A stretch of DNA of 64,000 nt, taken from DATFMP01 sp035266845. GTDB lineage: Bacteria > SAR324 > JACQKK01. Made by a program: the position numbers and the translations under genes. Positions 1-8,417 of this stretch are shown piece after piece (position 1 is the first letter of the stretch; every line of letters begins with the position of its first letter). Below the pieces are notes generated by a model. It worked only from the letters and a program-made list of their open reading frames with translations. It ran no database searches and was not told where the DNA came from. The stretch spans positions 94,718 through 158,717 of the forward strand of contig DATFMP010000054.1 in the NCBI GenBank assembly GCA_035266845.1, given 5' to 3'.

Positions 1-2
1 GC

Positions 3-191
3 GCCGTGCGGGTGATCCTGGACAAGAGCCTGCTGGATTTCGATACGCTAAACTTCCATCCCAACCGCAACACCGCCACGCTCTCGCTCTCCAGCGCGGA
101 CTTCCAACGCTTCCTGGCCCACTGCGGGCACGAGGTGCGCTTGCTGGACTTCGGTGCGGGGAACGGCGCGGAGCCGGGAGCCCAGCCATGA
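3..191 (+). CDS. YbaK/ProX-type aminoacyl-tRNA deacylase, C-terminal end (5' partial)
   Basis: Only the last 62 or so residues lie in the window; the reading frame is open to the left edge. The visible part contains FHPNRNTATLSLSSADF followed by FLAHCGHEVRLLDF. This matches the C-terminal strand-helix-strand of YbaK/PrdX-type editing domains, which remove mischarged amino acids from tRNA and typically end with an FHPL.N.AT..L...DL..FL...GHEP pattern. The stop TGA overlaps the ATG of tsaB (ATGA), so the two genes are translationally coupled and both serve tRNA quality or modification. The family assignment rests on the C-terminus alone; which mischarged tRNA it would edit cannot be said. Confidence 0.65.
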   Translation, partial: AVRVILDKSLLDFDTLNFHPNRNTATLSLSSADFQRFLAHCGHEVRLLDFGAGNGAEPGAQP

Positions 192-970
192 GCGCCCGTC
201 CGGCGACCGCCCGCCCCGATGCGGTGGACGCACCCGAAGCGGCGTATCCGCTGGCCGAGCTGCCGCTGACACAGCCGCTGAACGCGCTGGCCATCGATAC
301 CAGCTCCGACGTGCTGGGGCTGGCGCTGCTGCGCGAGGGCACGCTGGCCGGCGCACAGTACGACGCCATTGGGCGCCGCACGACGCAGGAGATTCTGCCG
401 CGCATCGGGGGCCTGCTGGCCGCGGCCGGGCTGTCCCCCGCGGAGCTGGACGTGCTGGTGGTGGCGCGGGGGCCGGGTTCGTTCACGGGCACGCGCATCG
501 GCATGGCCGTGGCGCTCACCTTCGCCCAGGTGACGGGGTGCCCGCTGGTGGGCGTGGACACCCTGCGCGTGCTGGCCGCCCAGGCCGAGCCCGTGGAGGG
601 CGGCGCGGTGCCCGTGTTGCTCAACTGTGCGCGGGACGAGGTGTATTTCGCCCGCTACCGCTGGCAGGGGGGCGCCCTGGCCCGCGAGACGGGCATGGCA
701 CTGCGCCGGCTGGAGTCGCTGCTGCCGGAGCTGGCGGGTGCACCGGTTCGACTACGCCGCTTCAACCCCGGCATGGGCACCAGTCCGGAGCAGGAGGCGG
801 CCTTCGCCGCCCTGCCCAGCTTGCCCCTGCGCCACTCGGAGCCGGACGCCGTGCGACTGATGGCCGTGGGGCTGGGCCGCTACCTGGCGGAGCCGGGCCG
901 CGACTGGCGGCACGTGGAGCCGATCTACCTGAAGTCCGAGGCCTTCCGCACCTGGAGGCCCGCCACATGA
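188..970 (+). CDS. tsaB: tRNA threonylcarbamoyladenosine biosynthesis protein TsaB
   Basis: TsaB is the inactive ASKHA-fold partner that dimerises with TsaD in the complex transferring threonylcarbamoyl from TC-AMP to A37 of ANN-decoding tRNAs. The 260-residue product has the family start ALAIDTSSDVLGLAL (about residues 34-48) and the TsaB hallmark GPGSFTGTRIG (about 95-105). It is some 30 residues longer than usual because of an N-terminal Ala/Pro-rich stretch. An internal start near residue 33 is possible, but the ATGA overlap with the upstream stop supports the first ATG. The stop overlaps the tsaD start by four bases, so the two subunits are probably made stoichiometrically from one message. 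Confidence 0.95.
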   Translation: MSARPATARPDAVDAPEAAYPLAELPLTQPLNALAIDTSSDVLGLALLREGTLAGAQYDAIGRRTTQEILPRIGGLLAAAGLSPAELDVLVVARGPGSFTGTRIGMAVALTFAQVTGCPLVGVDTLRVLAAQAEPVEGGAVPVLLNCARDEVYFARYRWQGGALARETGMALRRLESLLPELAGAPVRLRRFNPGMGTSPEQEAAFAALPSLPLRHSEPDAVRLMAVGLGRYLAEPGRDWRHVEPIYLKSEAFRTWRPAT

Positions 971-2037
971 GCGCGACAGCACGCAGGGCAGGGGAGGCGC
1001 CGCTGGGGCTGGCCATCGACACCACCTTCGACGATACCTCCGTGGCTCTGTTGCGGGGGCGGCGCGAGGTGCTGGCCAACATCACGCTTTCGCAGTACGC
1101 GGACCATGCGGAGTTCGGCGGCGTGGTGCCGGAGCGCGCCTCGCGTAAGCACTTGGAGGCAATCCACCCGCTCATCGGCGCGGCCCTGCGCGAGGCAGGT
1201 AGCCCCCATGCGCCCCTGGCGCTGAGCGACGTGGACTATGTGGCCGTCTCCAACCTGCCGGGGCTGCTGGGCTCGATCCTGGTGGGCATGACAGTGGCCA
1301 AGAGTCTGGCCTTCCTGCTGGAGCGTCCGCTGATTGGCATCAACCACATCGAGGCGCACCCCTACGCGAACTTCCTGGTGCACGGAGACCTGCCCTTCCC
1401 GCTGGTGCACCTGGTGGCGGCCGGTGGACATACCGTGCTGATCCACCAGGAGGATCACTTCCGCTGGCGCATCGTGGGGCGCAGCGTGGACGACGCCGCG
1501 GGCGAGTGCGTGGACAAGGTGGCCAAGATGTTCGGGCATCCCATGCCCGGCGGGCCCGTGGTGGATCGCCTGGCCATGGAACACGCACCCGGGCCCTACG
1601 AATTCCCGCGCCCCATGCTGGCCGATCCGGGCCTGGACTTCTCGTTCTCCGGCCTCAAGACGGCCATGCTGTACTTCCTGCGCGACCACGGACTGCCCGC
1701 GGACGGCAGCGCGGCCCACGGTGAAGGGCCGTCGGAGGGGCCCGTGCTGGCCGCCTTCTTCGCGGCCGTGGCGGACGTACTGGTGGGCAAGACCCTGCGC
1801 GCGGCCCGGCGGCTTGGCGTGCCGGCGGTGACGGTCTCCGGGGGCCTCGCGGCCAGCCGCAAACTGCGCCGGCGCTTCGAGGCGGCCTGCGCCGAAGCCG
1901 GTATGACGCTGTACTACCCCCCACCGAAGCTGTGCACGGACAATGCGGCCATGGTGGGTTGTCTGGCCGCGTACCGCTACGAGGCGGGCCGCGTCGACGA
2001 TCTCACGCTGGAAGGCTATCCCAATCTGCCCATGTAA
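967..2037 (+). CDS. tsaD: tRNA N6-adenosine threonylcarbamoyltransferase TsaD
   Basis: Catalytic subunit for t6A37 synthesis; 356 residues, close to the usual 335-345. The start is fixed by the ATGA overlap with tsaB. Visible motifs are the metal-binding pair in INHIEAHPYANF (H127 and H131), the nucleotide loop AAGGHTVLI, DDAAGECVDKVAKMFG, DFSFSGLKTA, and the C-terminal CTDNAAMVG. Two departures from consensus are worth noting: the strongly conserved N-terminal Cys-Asp-Glu/Asp-Thr is Phe-Asp-Asp-Thr here, and HMEGH/HMEAH is HIEAH. Fold and motifs are otherwise intact, so I read it as functional. tsaC and tsaE are not in the window. Confidence 0.95.
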   Translation: MSATARRAGEAPLGLAIDTTFDDTSVALLRGRREVLANITLSQYADHAEFGGVVPERASRKHLEAIHPLIGAALREAGSPHAPLALSDVDYVAVSNLPGLLGSILVGMTVAKSLAFLLERPLIGINHIEAHPYANFLVHGDLPFPLVHLVAAGGHTVLIHQEDHFRWRIVGRSVDDAAGECVDKVAKMFGHPMPGGPVVDRLAMEHAPGPYEFPRPMLADPGLDFSFSGLKTAMLYFLRDHGLPADGSAAHGEGPSEGPVLAAFFAAVADVLVGKTLRAARRLGVPAVTVSGGLAASRKLRRRFEAACAEAGMTLYYPPPKLCTDNAAMVGCLAAYRYEAGRVDDLTLEGYPNLPM

Positions 2038-2129
2038 CACCGCCCGGGGAGGTATGGGCCTTCGGCATAACGAAGGATCCGCTGCCCCTGCGTGGGCGTT
2101 TACCCTTTGGGTGCCCCCGCACCCGCGCC

Positions 2130-2158
2130 TTTACGGTGCCGCTGTTCGGTGGAATAAT
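2130..2158 (+). promoter_or_regulatory. Predicted sigma70-type promoter for the thioredoxin-like gene
   Basis: TTTACG at 2130-2135 (4 of 6 to TTGACA) and AATAAT at 2153-2158 (5 of 6 to TATAAT) are separated by exactly 17 bases. The pair sits about 60 bases upstream of the ATG at 2220, in an otherwise GC-rich intergenic region. A small hairpin (CCTTCG / CGAAGG, 2059-2076) just after tsaD may mark the end of the upstream transcript. Predicted by eye only. Confidence 0.5.
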
Positions 2159-2219
2159 GTGGGCCGCCCGCCTGCCCGCGCCGCACGCTGCATTCTTAAC
2201 CATCGCCGCAAGGAGCGTC

Positions 2220-2894
2220 ATGACCCACCATCGTCCGCGTCCCATCCGCCGTGCGGGGCTGCTGATTGCCCTGCTGGCCACCGCGCTGGCAGTCACGGCT
2301 GCGGCTGCGGACACGCCGAGCCCACTGCTGGGCAAGCGGGCCCCACTGCTCTCCGGGCGCGCAGCCTTCGGCGCGGGACTGATCAACCTGCAGCGGCTGC
2401 AGAACGAGATCGTCTACGAGAAGGATGCCCAGGGCAAGCCGGTGCGCGAAGGCAATCGCATCAAGGTGCACATCGTGCGCAATGCGGTGGTGCTGAACTT
2501 CTTCGCCACCTACTGTGCGCCGTGTGTCCGCGAGATTCCCACCTTCAACCGCATCGCGAAGTCGTACGAGGGCCGGCCGGTCAAGTTCGTGTACGTGAAC
2601 GTGGATACGGAGAAGACCGCCGATCAGGTGCGCGAATTCGCCCGTTCCAAGGGCATCGCGGTGGAGATGATCCTACCGTCCGTCCGGTATGCGGTGCAGG
2701 CCTACAGGATCGACGCCCTGCCCCGCATCGTGGTGATCGATCGCAAGGGGATTGTCACGCACGTGGTGACAGGCTTTCAGGAGGACCTGGCCAAGCAACT
2801 GGGCGAGGTGCTGGCCCCCGTGCTCGCCCAGCCGGATCCAGGCGCCGCGCCGCTCAAACGATCGGCCAAGCAGAAGGCGAAGGCCACGCGGTAA
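2220..2894 (+). CDS. Exported thioredoxin-fold protein (TlpA/ResA-like)
   Basis: Probable periplasmic thiol-disulfide oxidoreductase of 224 residues. A basic N-terminus (residues 1-13) and a hydrophobic segment ending at a likely AAA-AD cleavage site form a signal peptide or anchor. The thioredoxin domain carries ATYCAPCVREIP with a CAPC active site, and the cis-proline loop is IDALPRIVVIDRKG. The C-terminus is Lys/Arg-rich. AAGGAG lies seven bases before the ATG, which decides this start. Members of this family reduce apocytochrome c or protect envelope thiols; no cytochrome maturation genes are nearby, so the client is unknown. It converges with gcvH. Confidence 0.8.
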   Translation: MTHHRPRPIRRAGLLIALLATALAVTAAAADTPSPLLGKRAPLLSGRAAFGAGLINLQRLQNEIVYEKDAQGKPVREGNRIKVHIVRNAVVLNFFATYCAPCVREIPTFNRIAKSYEGRPVKFVYVNVDTEKTADQVREFARSKGIAVEMILPSVRYAVQAYRIDALPRIVVIDRKGIVTHVVTGFQEDLAKQLGEVLAPVLAQPDPGAAPLKRSAKQKAKATR

Positions 2895-2954
2895 CGGCCG
2901 CTGTCTGGGTCGTGCCGCGCGTTCGGCCTTTGGGAAAGGCGGTTCCGGCCGGCC

Positions 2955-3341
2955 TCAGTGCTCCTGGCTGTCCAGATACGCTTGGTAGGCCTTTTCGTCC
3001 ATCAGGTTGGCCGCCGCATCCCCGCTGGTCTGCAGCTTGAAGATCCAGCCGGCCTCGTAGGGCGACTCGTTGACCTGCTCCGGGTGCGCCTCCAGCTCCT
3101 TGTTGACCTCCACCACCTCGCCATCCACGGGCGCGAACACGTCAGAGACGGATTTCACCGATTCCAGCACGGCAATGGGGTCGCCCGTGCTGACCTTGCG
3201 GCCCACCTCCGGCAGTTCCACGAACACGATGTCCGTGAGCTGATCCTGGGCGAAATCGGTGATGCCCACGGTCGCAGTGGTGCCGTCCAGGCGCACCCAC
3301 TCGTGTTCCCTGCTGTACTTGCGGTCGGCCGGAATAGTCAT
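2955..3341 (-). CDS. gcvH: Glycine cleavage system H protein
   Basis: Lipoyl carrier that shuttles the aminomethyl group between the P, T and L proteins of glycine cleavage. The 128-residue product matches the family over its full length, from the N-terminal KYSREHEWVRLDG to the lipoyl site LESVKSVSDVFAPV, with Lys63 as the attachment lysine. GAGG lies shortly before the ATG. It follows fabF by 120 bases on the same strand and may be read from the fatty acid operon, which would place a lipoyl acceptor next to the ACP that supplies octanoate. gcvT and gcvP are absent from the window. Confidence 0.95.
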   Translation of the reverse strand: MTIPADRKYSREHEWVRLDGTTATVGITDFAQDQLTDIVFVELPEVGRKVSTGDPIAVLESVKSVSDVFAPVDGEVVEVNKELEAHPEQVNESPYEAGWIFKLQTSGDAAANLMDEKAYQAYLDSQEH

Positions 3342-3461
3342 GCGGATCCTCGCTTCGGCTGGCTAGCGCGCCCGTCCTGAACGCGTGAATGCACGCCTGC
3401 ACGTTGGGGCTGCAACACCACGGGCGGCATCGCGTGCAGCGGAAGCCGCGGGCGGTGCGCG

Positions 3462-4694
3462 TCAGACGGCCTTGAACACGAGCGTGGCGTTGGTGCCCCC
3501 GAACCCGAACGAGTTGGACATGGCCACGCGCACGGGACGCTCCCGCGCCGTGTTGGGGGTCACGTCCAGGTCGCACTCCGGGTCCAGGTTCTCGATGTTG
3601 ATGGTCGGCGGAATGATGCCGTTCTCCAACGCCTTCACGGCCACGATGGCCTCCAGCCCGCCCGCCGCGCCAAGCAGGTGGCCGGTCATGGACTTGCTGG
3701 AGCTGATGGAGACCTTTTTGGCGTTGTCCTCGCCCAGCGCCAGCTTGATGGCCTTGAGCTCGTTGATGTCGCCGGCCGGCGTGGAGGTGCCGTGGGTATT
3801 GATGTAATCCAGCTCGTCCGGGTTGCACTCGCCGTCCTTCAGGGTCAGCTTCATGGCGCGGCTGGGCCCCTCCGTGCTCGGTGAGGTCATGTGGTGCGCA
3901 TCGGAGCTGAAGCCATAGCCGGCCAGCTCGCAGTAGATGTGCGCGCCCCGGGCCTTGGCGAACTCGTAGTCCTCGATGATGAGGATGCCCGAGCCCTCGC
4001 CCAGCACAAAGCCGTCGCGATCGCGGTCGTAGGGCCGCGAAGCCGCCTGCGGATTGTCGTTTCGCGTGGAGAGGGCGTGCATGGCCGCGAAGCCGCCGAT
4101 GCCCAGTGGGGTCACCGTGGCTTCCGAGCCGCCCACGATCATCACCTTGGCGTCCCCCCGCTCGATGATGCGGGCCGCATCGCCGATGGAATGGTTGGAG
4201 GAGGCGCAGGCCGAGGTGGTGGACGTGTTGTAGTTGCGGCAGTTGAAATACATCGAAATCTGCCCCGAGGCCATGTTGGAGATGACCATGGGGATGAAGA
4301 ACGGGGTGATGCGGCGCGGCCCCCGCTCCATGTATACCTCGTGATACTTCTCGATGGTGGTCAGCCCCCCCAGGCCGATGCCCACCGAAACCCCCGCATC
4401 GTACGAAAGCTCGTCGTCGATCGTCAGGCCCGCATCCTTCAGCGCCTCGGCCGTGGCCACCAGCGCGTAATGGATGAAGAGGTCCATCTTCTTCTGCTCG
4501 GGCTCCGGAATGACCGGCGTGGGGTCGAAGCCCCGCACCTCGCCGGCCATCTGGCTGCGGAAGGCTGCCGCATCGAACTTGGTGATGCGATCGATTCCGG
4601 ACTTCCCGTTGACGATACCGTTCCACGTCGTCGGCACGTCATTGCCCAGGGGCGAGACACAGCCAAGCCCCGTGACGACGATTCGCTTTCTCAT
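3462..4694 (-). CDS. fabF: 3-oxoacyl-ACP synthase II (KAS II)
   Basis: Elongating condensing enzyme of type II fatty acid synthesis. The 410-residue protein (family about 412) begins MRKRIVVTGLG. A longer GTG start at 4727 would add 11 residues of no family likeness. The Cys-His-His triad is visible: Cys163 in TTSACASSNHSI, His301 in THGTSTPAGD and His339 in KSMTGHLLGAAGG. The C-terminal SNSFGFGGTNATLVF is typical. It is the last fab gene of the operon, 165 bases after acpP. A second FabF-type synthase lies at 43709-44947. Confidence 0.97.
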   Translation of the reverse strand: MRKRIVVTGLGCVSPLGNDVPTTWNGIVNGKSGIDRITKFDAAAFRSQMAGEVRGFDPTPVIPEPEQKKMDLFIHYALVATAEALKDAGLTIDDELSYDAGVSVGIGLGGLTTIEKYHEVYMERGPRRITPFFIPMVISNMASGQISMYFNCRNYNTSTTSACASSNHSIGDAARIIERGDAKVMIVGGSEATVTPLGIGGFAAMHALSTRNDNPQAASRPYDRDRDGFVLGEGSGILIIEDYEFAKARGAHIYCELAGYGFSSDAHHMTSPSTEGPSRAMKLTLKDGECNPDELDYINTHGTSTPAGDINELKAIKLALGEDNAKKVSISSSKSMTGHLLGAAGGLEAIVAVKALENGIIPPTINIENLDPECDLDVTPNTARERPVRVAMSNSFGFGGTNATLVFKAV

Positions 4695-4859
4695 AGAAAC
4701 ACCATTGGGGTTTGCCGGATCGTCCACGACGGACGATTCAGGCTATCGCGCGAAGGCGCTTCCGGGGTGTGCTGGATGGCGGGGACAACGGATCACGTGG
4801 CGATTGCGGTTTCCTGAGTCGGGCCAAATGACAGCCTGCGAGGAGAATCGCAACCCGCC

Positions 4860-5090
4860 CTAGCGGTTTTCCTCGATGTAGTCGACCGCGCTCTGCACCG
4901 TGGTGATCTTCTCCGCCTCGTCATCGGGAATTTCGATGCCGAACTCCTCTTCGAACGCCATCACCAGCTCCACCTGGTCCAGGGAATCGGCGCCGAGATC
5001 GTCCACAAAGTGGGATTCCGGTTTGATTTCCGGTTCGTCCACACCGAGTTGTTCAGCGATAATCTGCTTCACTTTCGAAGCGACATCCAT
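4860..5090 (-). CDS. acpP: Acyl carrier protein
   Basis: Carrier of growing acyl chains; 76 residues, acidic, with the 4'-phosphopantetheine site [13 protein letters not shown] (Ser36). A GAGGAG ribosome-binding site sits seven bases before the ATG and decides the start over an in-frame upstream alternative. The 160-base gap to fabG could hold an extra promoter, as is common for this very highly expressed gene, but I could not define one. The codon choice looks strongly biased, as expected. Confidence 0.98.
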   Translation of the reverse strand: MDVASKVKQIIAEQLGVDEPEIKPESHFVDDLGADSLDQVELVMAFEEEFGIEIPDDEAEKITTVQSAVDYIEENR

Positions 5091-5250
5091 GCAGGTTCTC
5101 CTCGCAAATATGGATGGTTGCGACAAGCAGCCAAGGGCTGGGGCATTGGCTAGCGAATACGGTCCAGGAAAGCCGGCGAGCGTTCCGCGTCGCAGCCAAT
5201 TACGCAAAAGCCACGGCGAAAGTCAATAGCGGCACAGGCCCCGTTCAGGG

Positions 5251-5988
5251 TCAATACATGCCACCGTTCACGTGTACGGTCGTGCCGTTGATATAGGCCG
5301 CGTCATCGCTGGCCAGAAACCGCACCACCTTGGCGATTTCCTCCACGGTGCCCATGCGGCCCAGCGGCACCTGATTCAGAATGGCTTGTTTCTGCTCCTC
5401 GCTCAAGTCGCGCGTCATGTCCGTGTCGATGAAGCCGGGCGCCACGGCATTGCAGGTGATGGTGCGGCTGCCCAGTTCCTTGGCGATCGACTTGGTGAAG
5501 CCCACCACGGCGGATTTGGAACTGGCGTAGTTGACCTGCCCCGGATTGCCCGTGAAGCCCACCACCGACGTGAGGTTGATGATGCGGCCCCGGCGCGCCC
5601 GCACCATCGTGCGGATCACGGCCCGCGTGACATAGAACATGCCGTCCAGGTTGACCGCCATCACCTCGCGCCAGTCCTCCGGTGTCATGCGCATGATGAG
5701 GGTGTCCTTCGTCACCCCGGCATTGTTCACCAGGATGTCGATGGTCGAGAGCTGCTCGAGGCCCTGCTTGACCAGCGCGTCCACCTGCTCCGGATCGGAG
5801 ATGTCCGCCTGCACCGCCACGCAGCGCCGCCCCAGCGCCTCAATTTCCGCCTTGGTGGCGTCCGCGAGGGGCTTGCTGCGGTTGGTGAAGAGGATGTCGG
5901 CGCCGGCAGCGGCCAACTCCAGGGCGATACCCTTGCCGATGCCGCGTCCCGCCCCGGTGATCAGGGCGACTCGTCCTTGCAGGTTCAC
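5251..5988 (-). CDS. fabG: 3-oxoacyl-ACP reductase
   Basis: NADPH-dependent reductase that converts 3-oxoacyl-ACP to 3-hydroxyacyl-ACP. It is a classical short-chain dehydrogenase of 245 residues with the cofactor loop TGAGRGIGKG (about 11-20), NNAG, the catalytic Ser in NLTSVVG, and Tyr/Lys in YASSKSAV. It ends with the FabG signature INGTTVHVNGGMY. The start codon is GTG; an AAGGAGG lies about 12 bases upstream, rather far. Its position between fabD and acpP is canonical. Confidence 0.97.
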   Translation of the reverse strand: MNLQGRVALITGAGRGIGKGIALELAAAGADILFTNRSKPLADATKAEIEALGRRCVAVQADISDPEQVDALVKQGLEQLSTIDILVNNAGVTKDTLIMRMTPEDWREVMAVNLDGMFYVTRAVIRTMVRARRGRIINLTSVVGFTGNPGQVNYASSKSAVVGFTKSIAKELGSRTITCNAVAPGFIDTDMTRDLSEEQKQAILNQVPLGRMGTVEEIAKVVRFLASDDAAYINGTTVHVNGGMY

Positions 5989-6072
5989 AGGTCGCTCGTT
6001 CCTCCTTCTTGGTGGCGCCGTGCGAGAGCGATACGCACGGGGCGCGGTCCCGTTGTTCCGATGCGGTGAGAG

Positions 6073-7005
6073 TCAGGCGCCCAGGGCGGCCAGCGTGGCC
6101 TGCAGCGAGGCTTCATCCTCCACGTTGCTGACGGGTGTCTCCTTGGCGATGCGGCGCATCATGCCACTCAGCACCTTGCCGTGGCCCAGTTCCACAAAGC
6201 GCGTGACGCCCCCGCCGATCATCTTGCGGATGCCCGCGTCCCAGTGTACGGGCGAGGCGATCTGCCGCTTGAGCGAGTCGGGAAACTCCGCCGCCGCCGT
6301 GATGAACCGGTTGTCGCAGTTGGCGCAGATCGGCGCGGTGGCATCGTGGAACGCCAGCGCCTGCAGCACCTCGCCCATGCGCTCGGCCGCGGGCTCCATC
6401 AGCGCGCTGTGGAAAGGCGCGCTTACGCTGAGCAGCTTGCCCTTGGCGCGGCCCAGCACCCGCTTGACCGCTTCGGCATCGCCGGAGATGACGATCTGGC
6501 CGGGGGTGTTGAAGTTGGCCGGCTGCACGACCTGTCCCTTGGCCTCCTCCCGGCAGAGCTGCTCGATCTCGGCAGGCTCCATGCCCAGAACGGCCGCCAT
6601 GGCGCCCACGCCCACCGGCGTGGCCTCCTGCATGAACTGTCCGCGCTTGAACACCGTGCGCACCGCGTCCGCGAAAGAGAGCGCCCCCGCCGCCACCAGG
6701 GCTGAGTATTCGCCCACACTGTGGCCGGCCAGGCTGACCGGCTTCAGCTCGACGCGCCCACCCAGCACGCGGTGGGCCACCGTGGCTACCGTGAGGATGG
6801 CGGACTGGGCATTGTAGGTGAGCGTCAGCTCTTCCTCCGGCCCCTCCAGCACCAGCTGGCGCAGGTCGAAGCCGAGAGCGTCGTTGGCCTCCTCGAACAC
6901 CTGCTTGGCCTCGGGAAACGCGGCCGCAAGCGCCGCGCCCATGCCCACCTGCTGGGAGCCCTGCCCAGGAAAGATCAGTCCGATGCCCGCCACCCGCGCC
7001 TCCAT
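6073..7005 (-). CDS. fabD: Malonyl-CoA:ACP transacylase
   Basis: Loads malonyl groups onto ACP. The 310-residue product has the start GLIFPGQGSQQVGMG, the nucleophile elbow GHSVGEYSAL (Ser96), the substrate Arg in FKRGQFMQ, and the catalytic His in APFHSALMEPA. Only 46 bases separate it from plsX, where most related operons carry fabH; no condensing-enzyme gene is present there. Confidence 0.97.
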   Translation of the reverse strand: MEARVAGIGLIFPGQGSQQVGMGAALAAAFPEAKQVFEEANDALGFDLRQLVLEGPEEELTLTYNAQSAILTVATVAHRVLGGRVELKPVSLAGHSVGEYSALVAAGALSFADAVRTVFKRGQFMQEATPVGVGAMAAVLGMEPAEIEQLCREEAKGQVVQPANFNTPGQIVISGDAEAVKRVLGRAKGKLLSVSAPFHSALMEPAAERMGEVLQALAFHDATAPICANCDNRFITAAAEFPDSLKRQIASPVHWDAGIRKMIGGGVTRFVELGHGKVLSGMMRRIAKETPVSNVEDEASLQATLAALGA

Positions 7006-7051
7006 CCGTGTTGTGATTCAGGCCAAAGCCTTGTGCATTCCTGCGGCGATG

Positions 7052-8095
7052 TCAACCGGAGGCCGCGCTCCCGGCCGTGTCGGCGGAGCGACCCGCTGCG
7101 GCGGCCTGCCGCGCGAATTCCGCACCCAGCGTCTCCACGAGCCGCCCCTGCACGCACTGCGTGGCCACCTGCACTGCGTTGAACAGCGTGCGGGCGTTGG
7201 AGGACCCGTGACACACCAGCGCCACGCCCCCCAGTCCCAACAGCAGCGAACCGCCCACCTCGCGGTAGTCCGTGCGCCGCCGCAGCTCTGCGAACACGCC
7301 GCGCATCAGCAGCGCGCCCAGCCGCGCCACAGGCGAGCGGGCAATGGATTCCTTCATGAGCAGGCGCATCTGGGTATCCGCCGCCTCGGCAGTCTTGAGT
7401 ACCAGATTGCCCACGAAGCCGTCGCACACCAACACATCCGCCTTGCCGCGGAACAGGTCGCGCCCCTCCACGTTGCCCACGAACCCCGGCACCCGCTCCG
7501 CCAGCAGCCCGTACGCGGCCCGGGTCAGCTCGTTGCCCTTGCCCGGCTCGCTGCCGTTGCTGAGCAGCGCCACGCGCGGGGCACCGATGCCAGCCACCAC
7601 GCGGGCATAGACCTGGCCCATCAGCGCGAACTGCTCCAGGTAGTGCGGCTTGCAGTCCACATTGGCCCCGCTGTCCAGCAGCACGCTGCTCCCGCGCCGC
7701 AGGGGCAGCGGCGTGGCGATGGCCGGACGGTCGATGCCGGGCAGCGTGCCCAGCTCGTGCTTGGCCGCAACCATCAGTGCGCCCGTATGCCCGGCGCTGA
7801 TCACCGCCTGGGCCCGCCCCTGGGCCACCAGGGCACAAGCCACACGCACCGAGGCCCGCGGCTTTTCGCGCAGCAGGGCTGTGGGGGCGTCGGCGGGGGT
7901 GAGCGCTTCGGGCGTGTGCTCGATGTGCAGGCGCGGCGGGGCGTGACCCCGGCGCCGCAACTCCGGCTCCAGCGCGGCGGCATCGCCCACCAGCACGATC
8001 TCGCAGTCGGTCTCGCGGGCAACGCGCAGGGCGGCCTCCACGGGCACGCGGGGCGAGAAGTCCCCACCCATCGCATCCATCGCGATCGTGGTCAT
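7052..8095 (-). CDS. plsX: Phosphate acyltransferase PlsX
   Basis: Converts acyl-ACP plus phosphate to acyl-phosphate, the donor for PlsY in membrane phospholipid synthesis. The 347-residue product begins MTTIAMDAMGGDFSP, the family signature, and contains SAGHTGALM and the late FVGNLVLKTAE. GGGAG precedes the ATG at good spacing. It lies between rpmF and fabD in the usual gene order. Confidence 0.97.
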   Translation of the reverse strand: MTTIAMDAMGGDFSPRVPVEAALRVARETDCEIVLVGDAAALEPELRRRGHAPPRLHIEHTPEALTPADAPTALLREKPRASVRVACALVAQGRAQAVISAGHTGALMVAAKHELGTLPGIDRPAIATPLPLRRGSSVLLDSGANVDCKPHYLEQFALMGQVYARVVAGIGAPRVALLSNGSEPGKGNELTRAAYGLLAERVPGFVGNVEGRDLFRGKADVLVCDGFVGNLVLKTAEAADTQMRLLMKESIARSPVARLGALLMRGVFAELRRRTDYREVGGSLLLGLGGVALVCHGSSNARTLFNAVQVATQCVQGRLVETLGAEFARQAAAAGRSADTAGSAASG

Positions 8096-8167
8096 GGCGC
8101 AAGCTCCCGCTGCGGCCAGGGCTGGCCGGCGTGAGGCGGCACGGCGGACGCCGTGTCGGCAGGGCGG

Positions 8168-8350
8168 CTAGTAGGACTCCACCTCCACCACTTCCTTGCC
8201 CTTGAAATGACCGCACTGCGGGCAGATGCGGTGGGGCGGGATGAGCGCGCTGCAGTTGCTGCAGGTAATGAGGCTGGGCGCCTTCAGCGCGTGGTGGCTG
8301 CGGCGCTGGCCTTTCACACGCTTGGAGGTGCGTACCTGTGGGACGGCCAT
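8168..8350 (-). CDS. rpmF: 50S ribosomal protein L32
   Basis: The 60-residue protein has the L32 start MAVPQVRTSKRVKGQRRSHH and a complete zinc ribbon, CSNC and CPQCGHFKGKEV. The presence of all four cysteines marks the zinc-binding (C+) form. GGAG precedes the ATG. Co-transcription of rpmF with yceD and plsX is widespread and ties ribosome production to membrane synthesis. Confidence 0.97.
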   Translation of the reverse strand: MAVPQVRTSKRVKGQRRSHHALKAPSLITCSNCSALIPPHRICPQCGHFKGKEVVEVESY

Positions 8351-8417
8351 CGTTCACTCCATTGGGGGTCGCATACGTGCTTCGGGACGGCAAGATCGCC
8401 GCCCATGCCGTTCGGTC

